Below, piece after piece: positions 45,367 to 59,978 of a DNA stretch of 64,000 bases. The notes beneath the pieces are model-generated. The model was not told the origin of the DNA. It was given only the letters and a program-made list of their open reading frames with translations, and did not search any database. This stretch comes from Periplaneta americana (taxonomy: Eukaryota > Arthropoda > Insecta > Blattodea > Blattidae), in the NCBI RefSeq assembly GCF_040183065.1, contig NC_091119.1:67900392-67964391 (forward strand), written 5' to 3'. The position numbers and the translations under genes are program-made. Each line of letters starts with the position of its first letter. The first letter of the stretch is position 1.

Positions 45367-45606
45367 TGTTGGTGAAATTGAACTAAGCGCTGCGTTCTGC
45401 TACGAACTACCAACTAGTGGCAAATCCCGTCCACAACGAATACCAACTTCCTTTGATGTACCGACAAGCGACGGATCACTTCCGAAGGCAAATCAAACGA
45501 TCGGTTTGCCTTTGCTGCAACGTACACACGTACCGATTTCAATCAGCGAATGCAATATTTTGTCGTTCGTTCGTTCGTTGTTCGTTCGCTAAGTGTGTAC
45601 GCACCT

Positions 45607-45931
45607 TTAAGTGAACTTCGGAAGGCAAAGGCAGCAAATCATGATTTGAACATTGTCTATAAACTTAGGAGACTTTATTTTAAAAAAAATCTAGAGAATC
45701 CAAGAGAAGGTCATCACTGTATCTATTTCCCTTATTATTCCTTAATTGGCAATTCTTTAATATTGTATCGGCTATTTTATTTCTAAGAGACGCGTACTCT
45801 TTCGATTGTGTGAAACAGGTCTTCGACTTTATATTCGTAGGGATAGTGTTCTTTTCAAGCATATTGACTTCATTATTTGCGATATTTAATTTATTTTGGA
45901 ATCTAATTAAAGTACGTGTCTGATTCTTCAC
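45607..45931 (-). pseudogene. P-like transposase, N-terminal coiled-coil part
   Basis: On the - strand: KNQTRTLIRFQNKLNIANNE (coiled coil), KEYASLRNKIADTILKNCQL, NNKGNRYSDDLLLDSLDFF and, after a frame change, SPK. P/THAP9-type transposases have a coiled coil followed by G-x-x-Y-s-x-x-x-x-x-F-x-x-x-x-x-SPK at this point. No THAP finger was recognised upstream. Continues at 42487-43124. Confidence 0.55.
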
Positions 45932-46399
45932 TTTTCATTTAACAAAACAATTATATTCTGGCTTTCACGACATCAAGATTATTTTCAACTGATAAGCTTA
46001 ATGACTTACTATTACAGGTAATTACATTATTGTAGTTACGATTTTCGATACCGATATCGAGAGAACACTTTTAATCAGTGAACAAGAATTTCCTTTTCTT
46101 ACAGATTTAAGTTTCGTAACTGTATTAGAGAGATATTTGGGCACTTAGGAAAGATATGGGAACTGCTTATACAGAGTCTTTCATAAGTAACGAGTCTATC
46201 GAAAAATTAATTATTTTCGATAATTTTTTTTTTTAAATTATGTCCATCCTCACGAGAAAGAACCCTTCCCGGTGTCGTACAGTCGATTTGGAAATAAACA
46301 CTTCCTCCCCTCGCCGGCAGAGCTATTAAACAAAAGAATGGTTAGTGGTTTAAACCTTTATTAAAACACACAAATGTAAAAACAGTTTCAGTTGTTGAC

Positions 46400-46830
46400 A
46401 AATTATGGTGTACAATTTTCAAAAGTCTTCCATTCTGCTGAATGCACAAATGTAAGCGACGTATCAACTCTTCATGGACTCCGTTGAGCATGTCAGGCGT
46501 AACCATTTATATTGTGTGTTCAATTCTTTCCATTAATTCAGGAATGGTGCGTGACTTAGTCACATAGAGCCGTATTCGTAGACATTCCTAGCTCGGGCTT
46601 TCGGTGGATGATCAGCGAACTAACGTTTTTCATATTCATAAACCAGTGTTAGCGATATGATATGATATGAATTCTGTTTAGCACGCTCGTAGCGCGGGCT
46701 AGCGAAATGTCTATGAATAGCACCCCTAGACACGATCCTTGATGAATCCCCAGAAAAAGAAGTCCAGGGGAGTCAAATCAGGTGATCGCGGAGGCCAATG
46801 AATTGGACCTGTGCGACCGATCCACCTGCC
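46400..46830 (-). pseudogene. Tc-type transposase C-terminus interrupted by a MITE
   Basis: On the - strand, above the MITE: GRTGPIHWPPRSPDLTPLDF then FFWGFIKDRV, containing the third catalytic Asp (SPDLTPLD). Below the MITE: VTKSRTIPELMERIEHTI, then VTPDMLNGVHEELIRRLHLC in another frame. The earlier catalytic blocks are missing. The interruption at 46568-46726 falls inside codons and its removal with one TAG gives DRVYVTKSR. Confidence 0.8.
46568..46726. mobile_element. MITE of 159 bp inserted in the Tc-type transposase, TAG TSD
   Basis: TAG at 46565-46567 and 46727-46729. Inverted ends gccgtattcgtagacatt and, read inward, gtgctattcatagacatt, followed by cgctagc/ctagctcg subterminal pairing. 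The exact insertion site is fixed by the transposase reading frame. Confidence 0.8.
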
Positions 46831-47262
46831 TGACACACTTCGTCTACGGAATAAACACTTAATTTATGCGACACTGTTTCCATGTTCAAACCAGGTAGCA
46901 GTTTTTCTCTCCTGCAATAATGTTAAGCGGTTGCGTGGCATTTTATCATTCCAGTCTATCACAAAAATGTGTATAGGCATGGGCGTGTGCCATTATCTTT
47001 GGCTTATAGAAGGCCATGCCCCAGATTATTTTAAGTCCTTGACGTATAGAAGACCATGCTCCAGATTATTTTAAGTTGGCATTAAATGCACATTACACAT
47101 GAATAAGTAGCTTCTTCTGGCGGCGGAGGAAGGGGGTGTTTCTTTCTAAATCGACTGTAAGGCACCGGGAAAGGTTCTTTCTCATGAGGATGAACATCAT
47201 TTTAAAAAATAACCAAAATAGTTGATTTATCGATAAACTTGTTACTTATGAAAGACTCTGTA

Positions 47263-48445
47263 GTTTAAATTTTCATCTCTGTCTTGGAATCTCTACGATA
47301 AATGAATATACTTTCATTTAAAAATTACTGGAAAAATGAATGTCACACATAAAGAAATAAGAAATTATTAGTCATTTTTCTACCTTTTTAGAGATGGCCA
47401 CCCATTTTAATACGCCATCGCAATCGTTCGGTGATCTAAAGAAATGTCTACCAGATGACGAGATCAGTCATATCCAGATCTACAGCTGGATGCGGAACAC
47501 GTGGACATATTGTAGTTTTCCCAAGATTCTGAGTGTCTTCAAAATGAATATCAGTGTAAAAAACACGAACTGATTAATACCTAAACAATCAATACTTTAG
47601 GAACGCTAAACTGACAACTTCTGACCAGTAACAATTACTGTCAAGACTAAAGAACAGATATAAGCAATTTATATTACGTTATTACCTGAGATCGGAACTT
47701 TGGCAGAATGCCTTTTTAAATGTGTTAAATCTATCTTCATCTTGAAAGTAAATCTGTACGAATTATACCTTTGAGATTGAAACGTCACAGTTTTATGCTG
47801 CCCTTTTCTGCCTTTTTAAATATAAATGCTTAATTTACAAAATAATTTTGTTTTCCTTTATATGATTATTTACCTATCATTTATTAATTTATTATTAAAA
47901 ATTGCCTACAGGTATAATTTATTTCTATAACCGCTACAATGAAAGTGACTTCACCGAATGCATATTAGGCCTATTGTCTTTCAGTCAGTTTATATTCTCT
48001 TTGCAACAATGATTGCTGCCGTGAAAAAATGTATAACAGTAAGTGTTTTAATTACCGCTTGTGTTTATTTATCAAGGCAACAATCTCTGTTTGCTATTCC
48101 CAACTATAATGTATTTATTTATGTACAATAAGGTTTACTTCAATTTAAAAAAAAGGCAACAATGAGTGCGGGTCTAACATTATTTTTAAAGGTTATTTTT
48201 CTTTCAGTTTTCATTGCGACGTTGTTGTAGCTATCTAAATATTTCATATCGCAACATATCAGTACAACCAAACACAAAAATCCACTTTCCAAGACTACTG
48301 GGGGAAGACTTCTTTGCTTCCACCAACAGTAATTGCAACATCGAGTCGAAAATCTCAATTTGCATTCGACTTACGTAAAGCTTTTCTTGCTGCCGAAATC
48401 CCTTTGTGGAAAGTGAATGGTTGTAGGTCTAGTGTAAGATTTTTG
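47263..48445. other. Unassigned spacer
   Basis: No supportable gene. Recurrent cctttttaaat motifs near 47712 and 47813 may belong to an unrecognised element. Confidence 0.35.
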
Positions 48446-48550
48446 TAATTGCCTTTTATTGCGTATTTTAGCTATTTATAATACCTTTTTGCCTGTCTAT
48501 TTTAGCTATTTATGATGTCTTTTGCCTGCCTATTTTAATGATTCATAATG
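48446..48550. repeat. Short tandem repeat, about 3 units of 35-37 bp
   Basis: Units contain tattttagctatttataatac / tattttagctatttatgatg / tattttaatgattcataatg, each with a gcct linker. Confidence 0.6.
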
Positions 48551-48792
48551 CCTAAACTTCCGGTCTCTGGGTATTACGTACGGTAACAAAAACATTACAG
48601 CACGCTAAATGACGACTACAGTCTCAGACGAATGTGTTGCCACTGTTTCAGAAGACTGTCGCTCCAAAACAGCTGGCTTATGGGCAAAAACACAAAAGCC
48701 CACACTTTCTCTTCTATACATTACAGTTCCAGTGAAACCTTTATCGCACTTCACCACCTTCCTTGAGAACTAGGATGTTTGTAATGCCTACT

Positions 48793-48830
48793 ATTACTAG
48801 GATGGGTGAATTTTCACATAGGTGAATTTC
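48793..48830. mobile_element. Half copy of the 51427 MITE
   Basis: ttactaggatgggtgaattt matches the terminal sequence of the MITE at 51427-51621; the other end was not found. Confidence 0.5.
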
Positions 48831-49048
48831 CAACCATACCGTTTTATTTTTTTTATTTTTTGTCTACATGAACTTCAAAACTTCTGTAAAACATTTGTAG
48901 TCAAGTTAGAAAAAGTTTTCGCTATACTGGAGAATTACCACGGTCGCTTTGAACCGTGCCGTTACGTTTACCACCAAATTTAAGTAAATACACAATGTCA
49001 CCAACATAAGAACATGACCTTGGTGTATGGCGTAGTTGGCGGGAGAAA

Positions 49049-49051
<3 letters not shown>

Positions 49052-49099
<48 letters not shown>

Positions 49100-49106
49100 T
49101 CTCTCT
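49052..49106. repeat. (CT)n microsatellite
   Basis: Near-pure CT array. A shorter CT run with the same right flank (ccttcgttctgaacatta) recurs at about 49256-49300, so the area 49050-49420 is a diverged direct duplication of about 195 bp. Confidence 0.9.
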
Positions 49107-49535
49107 GCCTCCTTCGTTCTGAACATTACTGAGAGATAGCACCAGTGTTAGCTACAAAGTGTATTTGCGCAAATATATTGCAAGTAGATTACATGACTTA
49201 TTACGTGTCTTAGATGAGAGTCTCGAGACAAAACAGTTTTGTGCTATATTTCTTTTTTCTCTCTCTCTCTGTCTATCTCCTTCGTTCTGAACATTATTGA
49301 GAGAGAGAGAGCACCACTGTTAGCGACAATGTGTATTTGCGTAAATATTGCGAGTAAATTATGACGAGTGCCTTAGATGAGAGGCTCGGGACAGAAACAG
49401 TTTTTCTGTAGCGCATGCGCGGATCTCTCATGCATTGGGAGCGTAATCCTTATTTGAATTTATTTTTGCGTGTACATTGCAGATTAAATGATTGAGATCC
49501 CTTCTTGCTCCGGTTACAGACCTTGCATTCACGAA

Positions 49536-49907
49536 GGTTAGGTTAGGTTAGGTTAGCTTTGGTTAGGTTAGGATAGGTTAGCTTAGGTTAGGTTAGCTTA
49601 GCTTAGCTTAGGTTAGGTTAGCTTTGGTTAGGTTAGCTTAGCTTTGGTTAGGTTAGGTTAGCTTAGCTTTGGTTAGGTTAGCTTAGCTTAGGTTAGGTTA
49701 GGTTAGCTTTGGTTAGGTTAGGTTAGCTTACGTTAGCTTAGCTTTGGTTAGGTTAGGTTAGCTTAGCTTTGGTTAGGTTAGCTTAGCTTAGCTTAGGTTA
49801 GCTTTGGTTAAGTTAGGTTAGGTTAGCTTTGGTTAGATTAGGTTATCTTTGGTTAGGTTACGTTAGCTTTGGTTAGGTTAGGTTAGGCTAGCTTTGGTTA
49901 GGTTTGC
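49536..49907 (+). repeat. Interstitial TTAGG-type telomere-like array
   Basis: About 370 bp built of the pentamers ggtta, gctta and gcttt, with long runs of ggttaggtta. TTAGG is the usual insect telomere unit. The regular admixture of TTAGC and TTTGG/GCTTT variants and unique sequence on both sides show that it is interstitial. Confidence 0.9.
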
Positions 49908-50870
49908 TTGATTTCATTCGTCCATGTAGTAGTTAAAATTATGTAATATGACAGTTTTTGATTCGTAATATTGATAAAAAATAATAGGCCTATTATGAAA
50001 GGGGTGAATAATTTCATGTTCCCTAAAATTTTTTTTTCGTAAATGGCTAGGTATTTTTCTATAGGCCAGAAATAAAACAGCAACGCCGTCATAATTACGT
50101 ACTTTACGCTATGGCTAACGTTAACAGGAAATTTACTTTCCGTCATTTTAATGGTATTCCGTGAAACACACCTTTTTTCCTGTTAATTTCCTTGTGATAA
50201 CCTAGTTTTTGATCTTATTACATCTTCATTTTCTTTTAATGCCTTCAAAAAACCGCCGTTATACTACATAAAACCTTGAACTTGACTAATGGAGTGAATT
50301 ATTTAAGAATATAGTCGAGAATTTGACAACCACCATTTCGATTATATTTTGTTTGATATGGCTCGGTACGTCCCGGTGACTAGTGGCCATCGAGTAGCGT
50401 CGACTATGGATATTGGTTTGCCGTGGGTATTATCCAGTTGTTCCGTACTTGGTTATTACTAGACAGTCGATGTGGGATGACTTATCGTTGAATATAAGTG
50501 CACATGTACTATATTTTACATTTTTTTCATTCAGACCATTGGCTGAACAGGTTTCAAACGTAAACAGACGACGTCAACACGCTACTGTATCTCCGTACAG
50601 TCAAAAGGAAAAGAAAAATAACGTACTGTAGTACATACCTTGCAAAGTTCAGTCCTCGTCATCATTGATGCAATTACCAGCGTTGCAGTAAACGACGATA
50701 ATATATTCTCGTAAGTTGTCGAAGCTGAATCGTTTTCGCCTATCACTTAAACAGTTTTTGTATCGAGAGAATTTCCGAAGAAAACCTCCAAAATGGGGAT
50801 CACTCAGTTTCTTTAGAGGAATATTTGCACTGAGCATCATGTTGCGCGTGTTGTTAGACCCGCACAACTA
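49908..50870. other. Unassigned spacer
   Basis: No supportable gene; short frames on both strands lack recognised domains. Confidence 0.4.
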
Positions 50871-50931
50871 GATGATGATGAGGATGATGATGATGATGGT
50901 GATGGTGATGATGATGATGATGATGATGATT
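50871..50931. repeat. (GAT)n microsatellite
   Basis: Gat/ggt trinucleotide array. Confidence 0.9.
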
Positions 50932-51167
50932 ATAGTTCCTCAGATTTCATTTCAACGCATTTCCTGTGCGATGTACTGTTGCAATGTTTCTCTATAGCCT
51001 GAGTTGTTCTGGTTTTATTTCAATTTTACATACATTACACACGATATTGTCTTCGTTAATACATAAAATGTCACTCTCATACTTCTTAATTGCATTTCGT
51101 ATCTCTGAGAGAATTTAACGTTTTGCCATTATGAATGGATCAGCACAACATATTCAACGCGTACTAA

Positions 51168-51300
51168 ATGCTTGAGCAGGATAACACAACTCCACACATT
51201 GCGTTGCAATGTTACTATGAACAGATCGGGGTTCCTTCGTTTTGTACGCTGCTGTACTCGCCAGGTACACAAAAGACGGACGGCGCGGCACGTGCCATAC
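51168..51300 (+). pseudogene. Possible mariner-type transposase fragment
   Basis: The + strand reads MLEQDNTTPHIALQCYYEQI and LLYSPGT. Mariner transposases have a D-N-A-x-P-H-x-A block followed by P-Y-S-P-D-L. The match is short and there are no TIRs, so this is tentative. Confidence 0.35.
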
Positions 51301-51426
51301 ATACGAAACAACTTCACTTTTCCTTAAGTCATCCCGCATCCACTGGCTAGTTATTACAATGAGTCATTTCTACTCACTAAGTTTATAAATATTAGGAAAA
51401 GTTAGTAATAAAAAAATTACACTATT

Positions 51427-51621
51427 ACTAGGATGGGTGAAAATTCACCCATAAACACCAAATAGAGCCAGCACTGAGGCACCAAACACCGCTTTCTTCA
51501 CAGATACACACTCAGCACTGAACTTCTTGAAAATACCTGAAAGCACAAGTCTGTGTGGAATTCTGCTATCTAGTGGCAACTGTCACAAAATATCAATGGG
51601 AGAATTTTCACCCATCCTAGT
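51427..51621. mobile_element. MITE of about 195 bp
   Basis: Ends actaggatgggtgaaaatt and the inverted form at 51602-51621. The left flank is tta; the right is not a clean match. Non-coding. Confidence 0.75.
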
Positions 51622-51629
51622 GTTTAAAG

Positions 51630-52092
51630 GAAAGCAGCTGGTATTTACAGTTAGATGAAGGGACTCGGTTGAGTATCTTTTTCCTGGAAGTCGTACAAAC
51701 ATGTCCATATATGCTTCCCTAAGCAGACGTGATATCATCTACTGCTTATCTCCCTCGGGACGACGTTCCGCACTAACGTCATTAAGCTGACGAAACATTA
51801 CTACCTGGGACCGGTCTGCATAGAAACTTTCTGTAGATCTGGATTTAACTCCACAAGATGTTGCTAGATTTAGATTAATGATCCCCAACACTTCTTGTGA
51901 TGTTGAGACGAGTTTTAGTAAGTTTTAGTGAGTAGACCCTAAGGAGGAATTAAGAGACAATGGACGAAGTTTCACATTCGAAAATTTGAAACGGTGTTTT
52001 GTAAGCTACTGTTTTGTAAATAGGCAATTGTTATAGAAGAATGAAGATAAATCAATTGCGTTATTTCAGTAAGAGTAAGAAAATGTCATATT
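51630..52092. other. Unassigned spacer
   Basis: No gene or recognised repeat. Confidence 0.4.
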
Positions 52093-52103
52093 AATTTTAA
52101 TAT

Positions 52104-52362
52104 ATATTTTTAGTTGGTTATTTTACAACGCTTTATCAAATCCTATGGTTAGGCCTATCTAGCGTTTGAGTGAGATGAAGATGATAATTCAGGCAAAATA
52201 AGTCCGGGGTCCAGCGCCGAAAGTTACCCAGCATTTGCTCTTAATGGATTGAGGGAAAACTCCGGAAAAAATTCAACCGAGTAAACTGTCGCAATCAGGA
52301 TTTGAACTCGGGCCTGCTCGTTTCACGGTCAGGCATGCTAACCTCACTCCTCAGCGGTGGAC
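52104..52362 (-). mobile_element. tRNA-derived SINE, family 1, perfect 11-bp TSD
   Basis: aattttaatat stands at 52093-52103 and 52363-52373. The same body as the other family 1 copies, antisense, with gtccggggtccagcgccgaa and ggattgagggaaaactccgg on the + strand. Confidence 0.88.
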
Positions 52363-52639
52363 AATTTTAATATCAAATAGGCTGAATTCGTGTTCTATGG
52401 CTTATCATGTTAATACAATAAGCTCTTCAATTACACCTTGTATATAATTTTAAACCATGAAGAATCACGATAAACCGATAAAATACAGATTTTCTGTGCA
52501 TTATTTCGCGTTTTTTATAAAAATAAATTAGTACGTACTGTATTTTCTCTTTAGTTTGATAATTTTTAGTCCTTATGCATGCACATAGCTATTTATCCAC
52601 TTTTTAGTAGATATAAATTCCATTCTGTTTATAACTAAT

Positions 52640-53625
52640 ATTTGCTGTCGTAAACGAAACAAACGTAAGATCCTATTTCCGCAATGAATATGCATGTGCT
52701 TTCGAGTTCTAGATTATTATACCGAAGAGTTTTAAGTTGCTTCCATAAATGAAAGAGCGTGCGATCTCATTTCTACAATGAATATGCACGTACTTTCAAA
52801 TTCTAAATTATTACATCAACTATTTCGTTTATATGACGTCATTCCATTTTCGACCAATGAAGTTTAATGAAATGTTGAATTCCAACCAATCACACTTATA
52901 CATCAAGATAATTTTTGCACTCGATTTATCACTATCAATTTATCGCATGGTTGTTCTTTCGTTTAGTCAGTGTCGCCAACTGTTTCCCCGTGAATCAATG
53001 AGAATGAATCCATTGTACTAAATAAAAGTGCGAAATCCTACTTCCACATCTACATCTTCATCTTCTAATTCCATGTCCAATGTATCTAAAGAAAATGACA
53101 GTCCTTCATAACAATTCTTCATTTAATTAATGCATTAATCAGGTTATTATTTTGTAGTTATATTATAAATTGTTTAAATTAAATTATGATTTCAGCAGAT
53201 AATGAAAATGTATTTCTGTTACAATAACAAGAGAAAGGCGCAATATATGTAATTAAAATTGTTAAACCTGTATTTCCCTTTTCTCAATTGGCATTACTGA
53301 ATAATGTCCAATTTCTTTATTGCAGTAATCGATATTCATCTATTTCCATTTCAACATATCAGAATAGGTTAAGTCTTCATAAATATACAATTATTAAGAT
53401 TTTGTGAGCGAATTTTAGGGATATATTATTAACATTTTCATTTTATTCATAAATAATCCTAATAAATGTCACTCAAGGTCTGAAATTTCCCGATAAATCC
53501 ACATTACTATAGAAGAGTTTTAAGCTGCTGTGATAAACAAAAGAGCGTGCAATCTCTTTCCTCATTAAATATGTATGCGCTTTCAAGTTCTAGATTATAG
53601 TCAACAGTTTTACGCTATCATAAAC
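52640..53625. repeat. Diverged repeat units of about 100 bp (at least three)
   Basis: Units near 52660-52730, 52732-52825 and 53512-53610 share gagcgtgc(g/a)atctc, tgaatatgcacgt-like, ctttc(g/a)a(g/a)ttcta(g/a)attat and the linker gaagagttttaag. The third is separated by unrelated sequence. Function unknown. Confidence 0.6.
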
Positions 53626-53841
53626 GAAAATGAGTACAAGTTCATTTTGCATATAAGCTACAACAAAGAGTGGGGAGAAACTTCAAATACATGAATTTAA
53701 CAACGTATAACTTTCCAGGTGTCCGGGATGTTCAGCGCGCATGAAAAGGACATTAGTAAAGAAAGACTCGTTGTCAGTATTGTGGTATTGCGATGCATAA
53801 AAATATTGCCTCCGAGTTATAAGATGGAATTTTAATAACAC

Positions 53842-54022
53842 CACAGTCTAGTGTATACAGTCACGAAGCTCAATACGTAGTAAATATGCATCCATAGATA
53901 GTTGCTAACCACTAGGATCGCTACTATCGCCTCTTCACAGGCAATAGAAATAGCACCTGTACAGTCTATTGTTCCTAGTACCCTCATAACTCAAGCTTCG
54001 TGACTGTATATACTAGACTGTG
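53842..54022. mobile_element. MITE of 181 bp with TIRs of about 30 bp
   Basis: Left cacagtctagtgtatacagt then cacgaagct; the right end inverted reads cacagtctagtatatacagt then cacgaagct. The interior is non-coding. Confidence 0.85.
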
Positions 54023-54789
54023 ATAGCACCATAATGAAACGTAGACTGAATTTAACTTAAGAAAATTGCTACACTACGAGTCATGTCACAGGAATACTTC
54101 CCTCCCTGCAAACAGAAATTCTCATAAGCACTTTTCACTACAGTTACTGAAAGCAGACCCATTCGTGCTATTACCGATATCATTTCGTGACACCAAACAA
54201 ATAATTGACGTAATCTACCACATTTTCTTGGAAAAAGACTTTGTATAAGCATAATTATCAGTAGGGGACGGACTTTGATAACCTAAAATAGCTTAGAAAT
54301 TACCAATAAAATGTCCTTACATGTATTTAAAAATGCCTCAAATGTAAAAAAAAAATATATATATATATGCCTTAAAAGTTGATCAATTTGAGGTAGGAAT
54401 TATACATGGAAGAATAATAAACACAAAAAAGCGGATAAGAAAAAATCATATTACTCTTATTTCTGTTTTCCTTGAATTAAAAATAAGTATCAAAATAAAT
54501 ATCAATAAAATTCACAAACAAAATAAGAATGAATAGGATCAAATTTTTATCTCCTCAATTGAAAATGGTCCATGATGAAAATTTAATTAACAGAAATATT
54601 AATAGTTTACATAATCATTGGCATGTACCTAATTTGTATTAAAAAGCAAGCAAATATTGAACTCTATTTTTTTCCTTACAAATCTTCAATCTTCACGCAG
54701 AATATAACCGCCACAGCCTAAAAGAAGATATAAAAACTGTTATAGTAAGTTGTTATTTTCGTTGCTATAGGCCCTAAATATAACAATGT

Positions 54790-54985
54790 TAGTTTAACAC
54801 CTATGGGGAGACCGAGGCGTAAATGGGAGAATAATATTAAATGTATTTGAGGAAGGTGGGATATAATGTTAGGGACTAGATTAAACTTACTCAGGATAGG
54901 GACCGATGAGCAGGCTTATGTGAGGCCGGCAATGAACCTCCGGCTTCTTTATAAGTAATTTGTAAGTAAGCAAGTAAGTAATGTT
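54790..54985 (+). pseudogene. LINE 3' end fragment
   Basis: The + strand encodes, with frameshifts, a G-R-x-R-R-x-W-E-N-N-I-K block, a DRD(R)W-type block and a terminal PAMNLRL, followed by the tail gtaagtaagcaagtaagtaa. The last part matches the fragment at 28370-28460. A 5'-truncated LINE copy. Confidence 0.6.
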
Positions 54986-55329
54986 AGTTTAACAATCACA
55001 GCTTATTCTGTGTTGCAGTATACAACTATGGTCATTCGTAGATTTTCCATAGTGAAGGACTGACGGTTATGTGATAGAATATTCTTGCACTTGGAGAAAC
55101 GTCTGTCTACATCTGCTGCAAATTTGAATTCGCGAAATCGCTTGGAGAAAGTTTCTCTTCTAAGACACTTATTTAAAAATAAATCACCCTAAAGAATCTT
55201 TGACATGTTGCACAATGTGTGGGTGGTAACCAGATTTTAACTACAGCACTAATTTCATTTTACTGCTGACAATCTTTAACAACTTTCTAAACAGCTCTGC
55301 ACTTCTAGTTGACGAGAGCAGACATCATG

Positions 55330-55595
55330 TCCACAGTTGTGGAGTAACGGTTAGCACGTCTGACCGTGAAACGACCGGGTCCAGGTTCAAATTATGGCTG
55401 GGAAAAGTGGCCTGTTTGAAGTTTTTTCCTAGGTTTTCCCTCAACCAATTGAAGCAGAATTGCTTCGTAACTTTCGACGTTGTACTTCGTGGACTACACT
55501 TTCCTTCTTTGATCATTATTTCTGTTTCTTCCCTAGGTTTCGGGCTTGCTCTGATTAGAATCGGCTGTGGGACGCCACCGAACTTGAACCCTATG
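55330..55595 (+). mobile_element. Diverged tRNA-derived SINE, family 1, next to the TAGA array
   Basis: Head ttgtggagtaacggttagca (box A) and gggtccaggttcaaattat (decayed box B), then gttttttcctaggttttccc and tcaaccaatt. The 3' half differs from the other copies. It ends less than 20 bp before the tetranucleotide array. Confidence 0.7.
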
Positions 55596-55604
55596 GATAT
55601 TAGA

Positions 55605-59033
<3,429 letters not shown>

Positions 59034-59325
59034 TTATTCGTTCCATAATATTCTTACATTTGCTTTATAGCATAGAATAAATAACATGTCCAATTCTTAC
59101 ATTTAACAATAAAATGCAATACATATAAAATGCAAATATGAAATATGTACAGAATTAATACCGGTACCTTAATAACAATATATTATACGATGTAATAGGT
59201 TTACCATTTAATAATATTATAATATTTACACAGTACTGTGAAATGTCAAGAATTCATCTACAGAATAGAAAGTGTGAGATATTAGTTGTACAGCCTATAT
59301 AATCCCTTGTGTAGGCCTATGTATA

Positions 59326-59978
59326 AGTGGATATTACAGTGATAAGCTATAGTGAATAGTGTCATTCCATTCTGAACCAACGTCAGTGGATATAGTGAGA
59401 AACTACAGTGAATAGTGTCATTTCATTATGAATCAACATTAGTGGATATAGTGAGAAACTACAGTGAATAGTGTCATTTCATTCTGAATCAACTTCAGTG
59501 GATATAGTGAGAAACTACAGTGAATAGTGTCATTTCATTCTGAATCAACATCAGTGGATATAGTGAGAAACTACAGTGAATAGTGTCATTTCATTCTGAA
59601 TCAACATCAGTGGATATAGTGAGAAACTGCAGTGAATAGTGTAATTTCATTCTGAATCAACATCAGTGGATATAGTGAGAAACTACAGTGAATAGTGTCA
59701 TTTCATTCTGAATCAACATCAGTGGATATAGTGAGAAACTACAGTGGATAGTGTCATTTCATTCTGAATCAACATCAGTGGATATAGTGAGAAACTACAG
59801 TGAATAGTGTCATTTCATTCTGAATCAACATAAGTGGATACAGTGAGAAACTACAGTGAATAGTACCATATCATTCTAAATCAACATCAGTGGGCACAGT
59901 CTTAAACTGTATGTAGTGAATAGCTAGTTTTATTTTCAACCAATCTCAGTGAATACAGTTACAAAGTGTAGTGACTAG
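59326..59978. repeat. 56-bp minisatellite, about 11 units
   Basis: Units begin agtggatatagtgagaaact and continue acagtgaatagtgtcatttc; starts fall at 59385, 59441, 59497 and so on, every 56 bp. The inner units are nearly identical and the first and last two are degenerate. Confidence 0.95.

Larger units (their letters stand above)
44241..45606. mobile_element. PIF/Harbinger element with perfect TTA TSD and two-gene remains
   Basis: TTA flanks at 44238-44240 and 45607-45609. Inverted ends AGGTGCGTGCACACTTAGCG and AGGTGCGTACACACTTAGCG continue as gaacgaacaacgaacgaa for about 37 bp. Inside are a HARBI1-type transposase piece on the + strand and a MADF/Myb-like piece on the - strand, the usual two-gene, divergent or convergent design of the superfamily, both broken. 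Confidence 0.92.
46172..47260 (-). mobile_element. Tc-type element remnant with long TIRs and a nested MITE
   Basis: TA flanks at 46170-46171 and 47261-47262. Inverted ends CAGAGTCTTTCATAAGTAAC match over about 25 bp and then imperfectly to about 150 bp (including caccgggaa...gttctttctc). A Tc3-type transposase C-terminus is readable on the - strand. A 39-bp tandem duplication (acttaaaataatctggggca unit) occupies about 46990-47075. Confidence 0.85.

Noticed and set aside
49536-49907. True telomere
   Set aside because: Unique sequence continues on both sides and the units are mixed with TTAGC and GCTTT variants.
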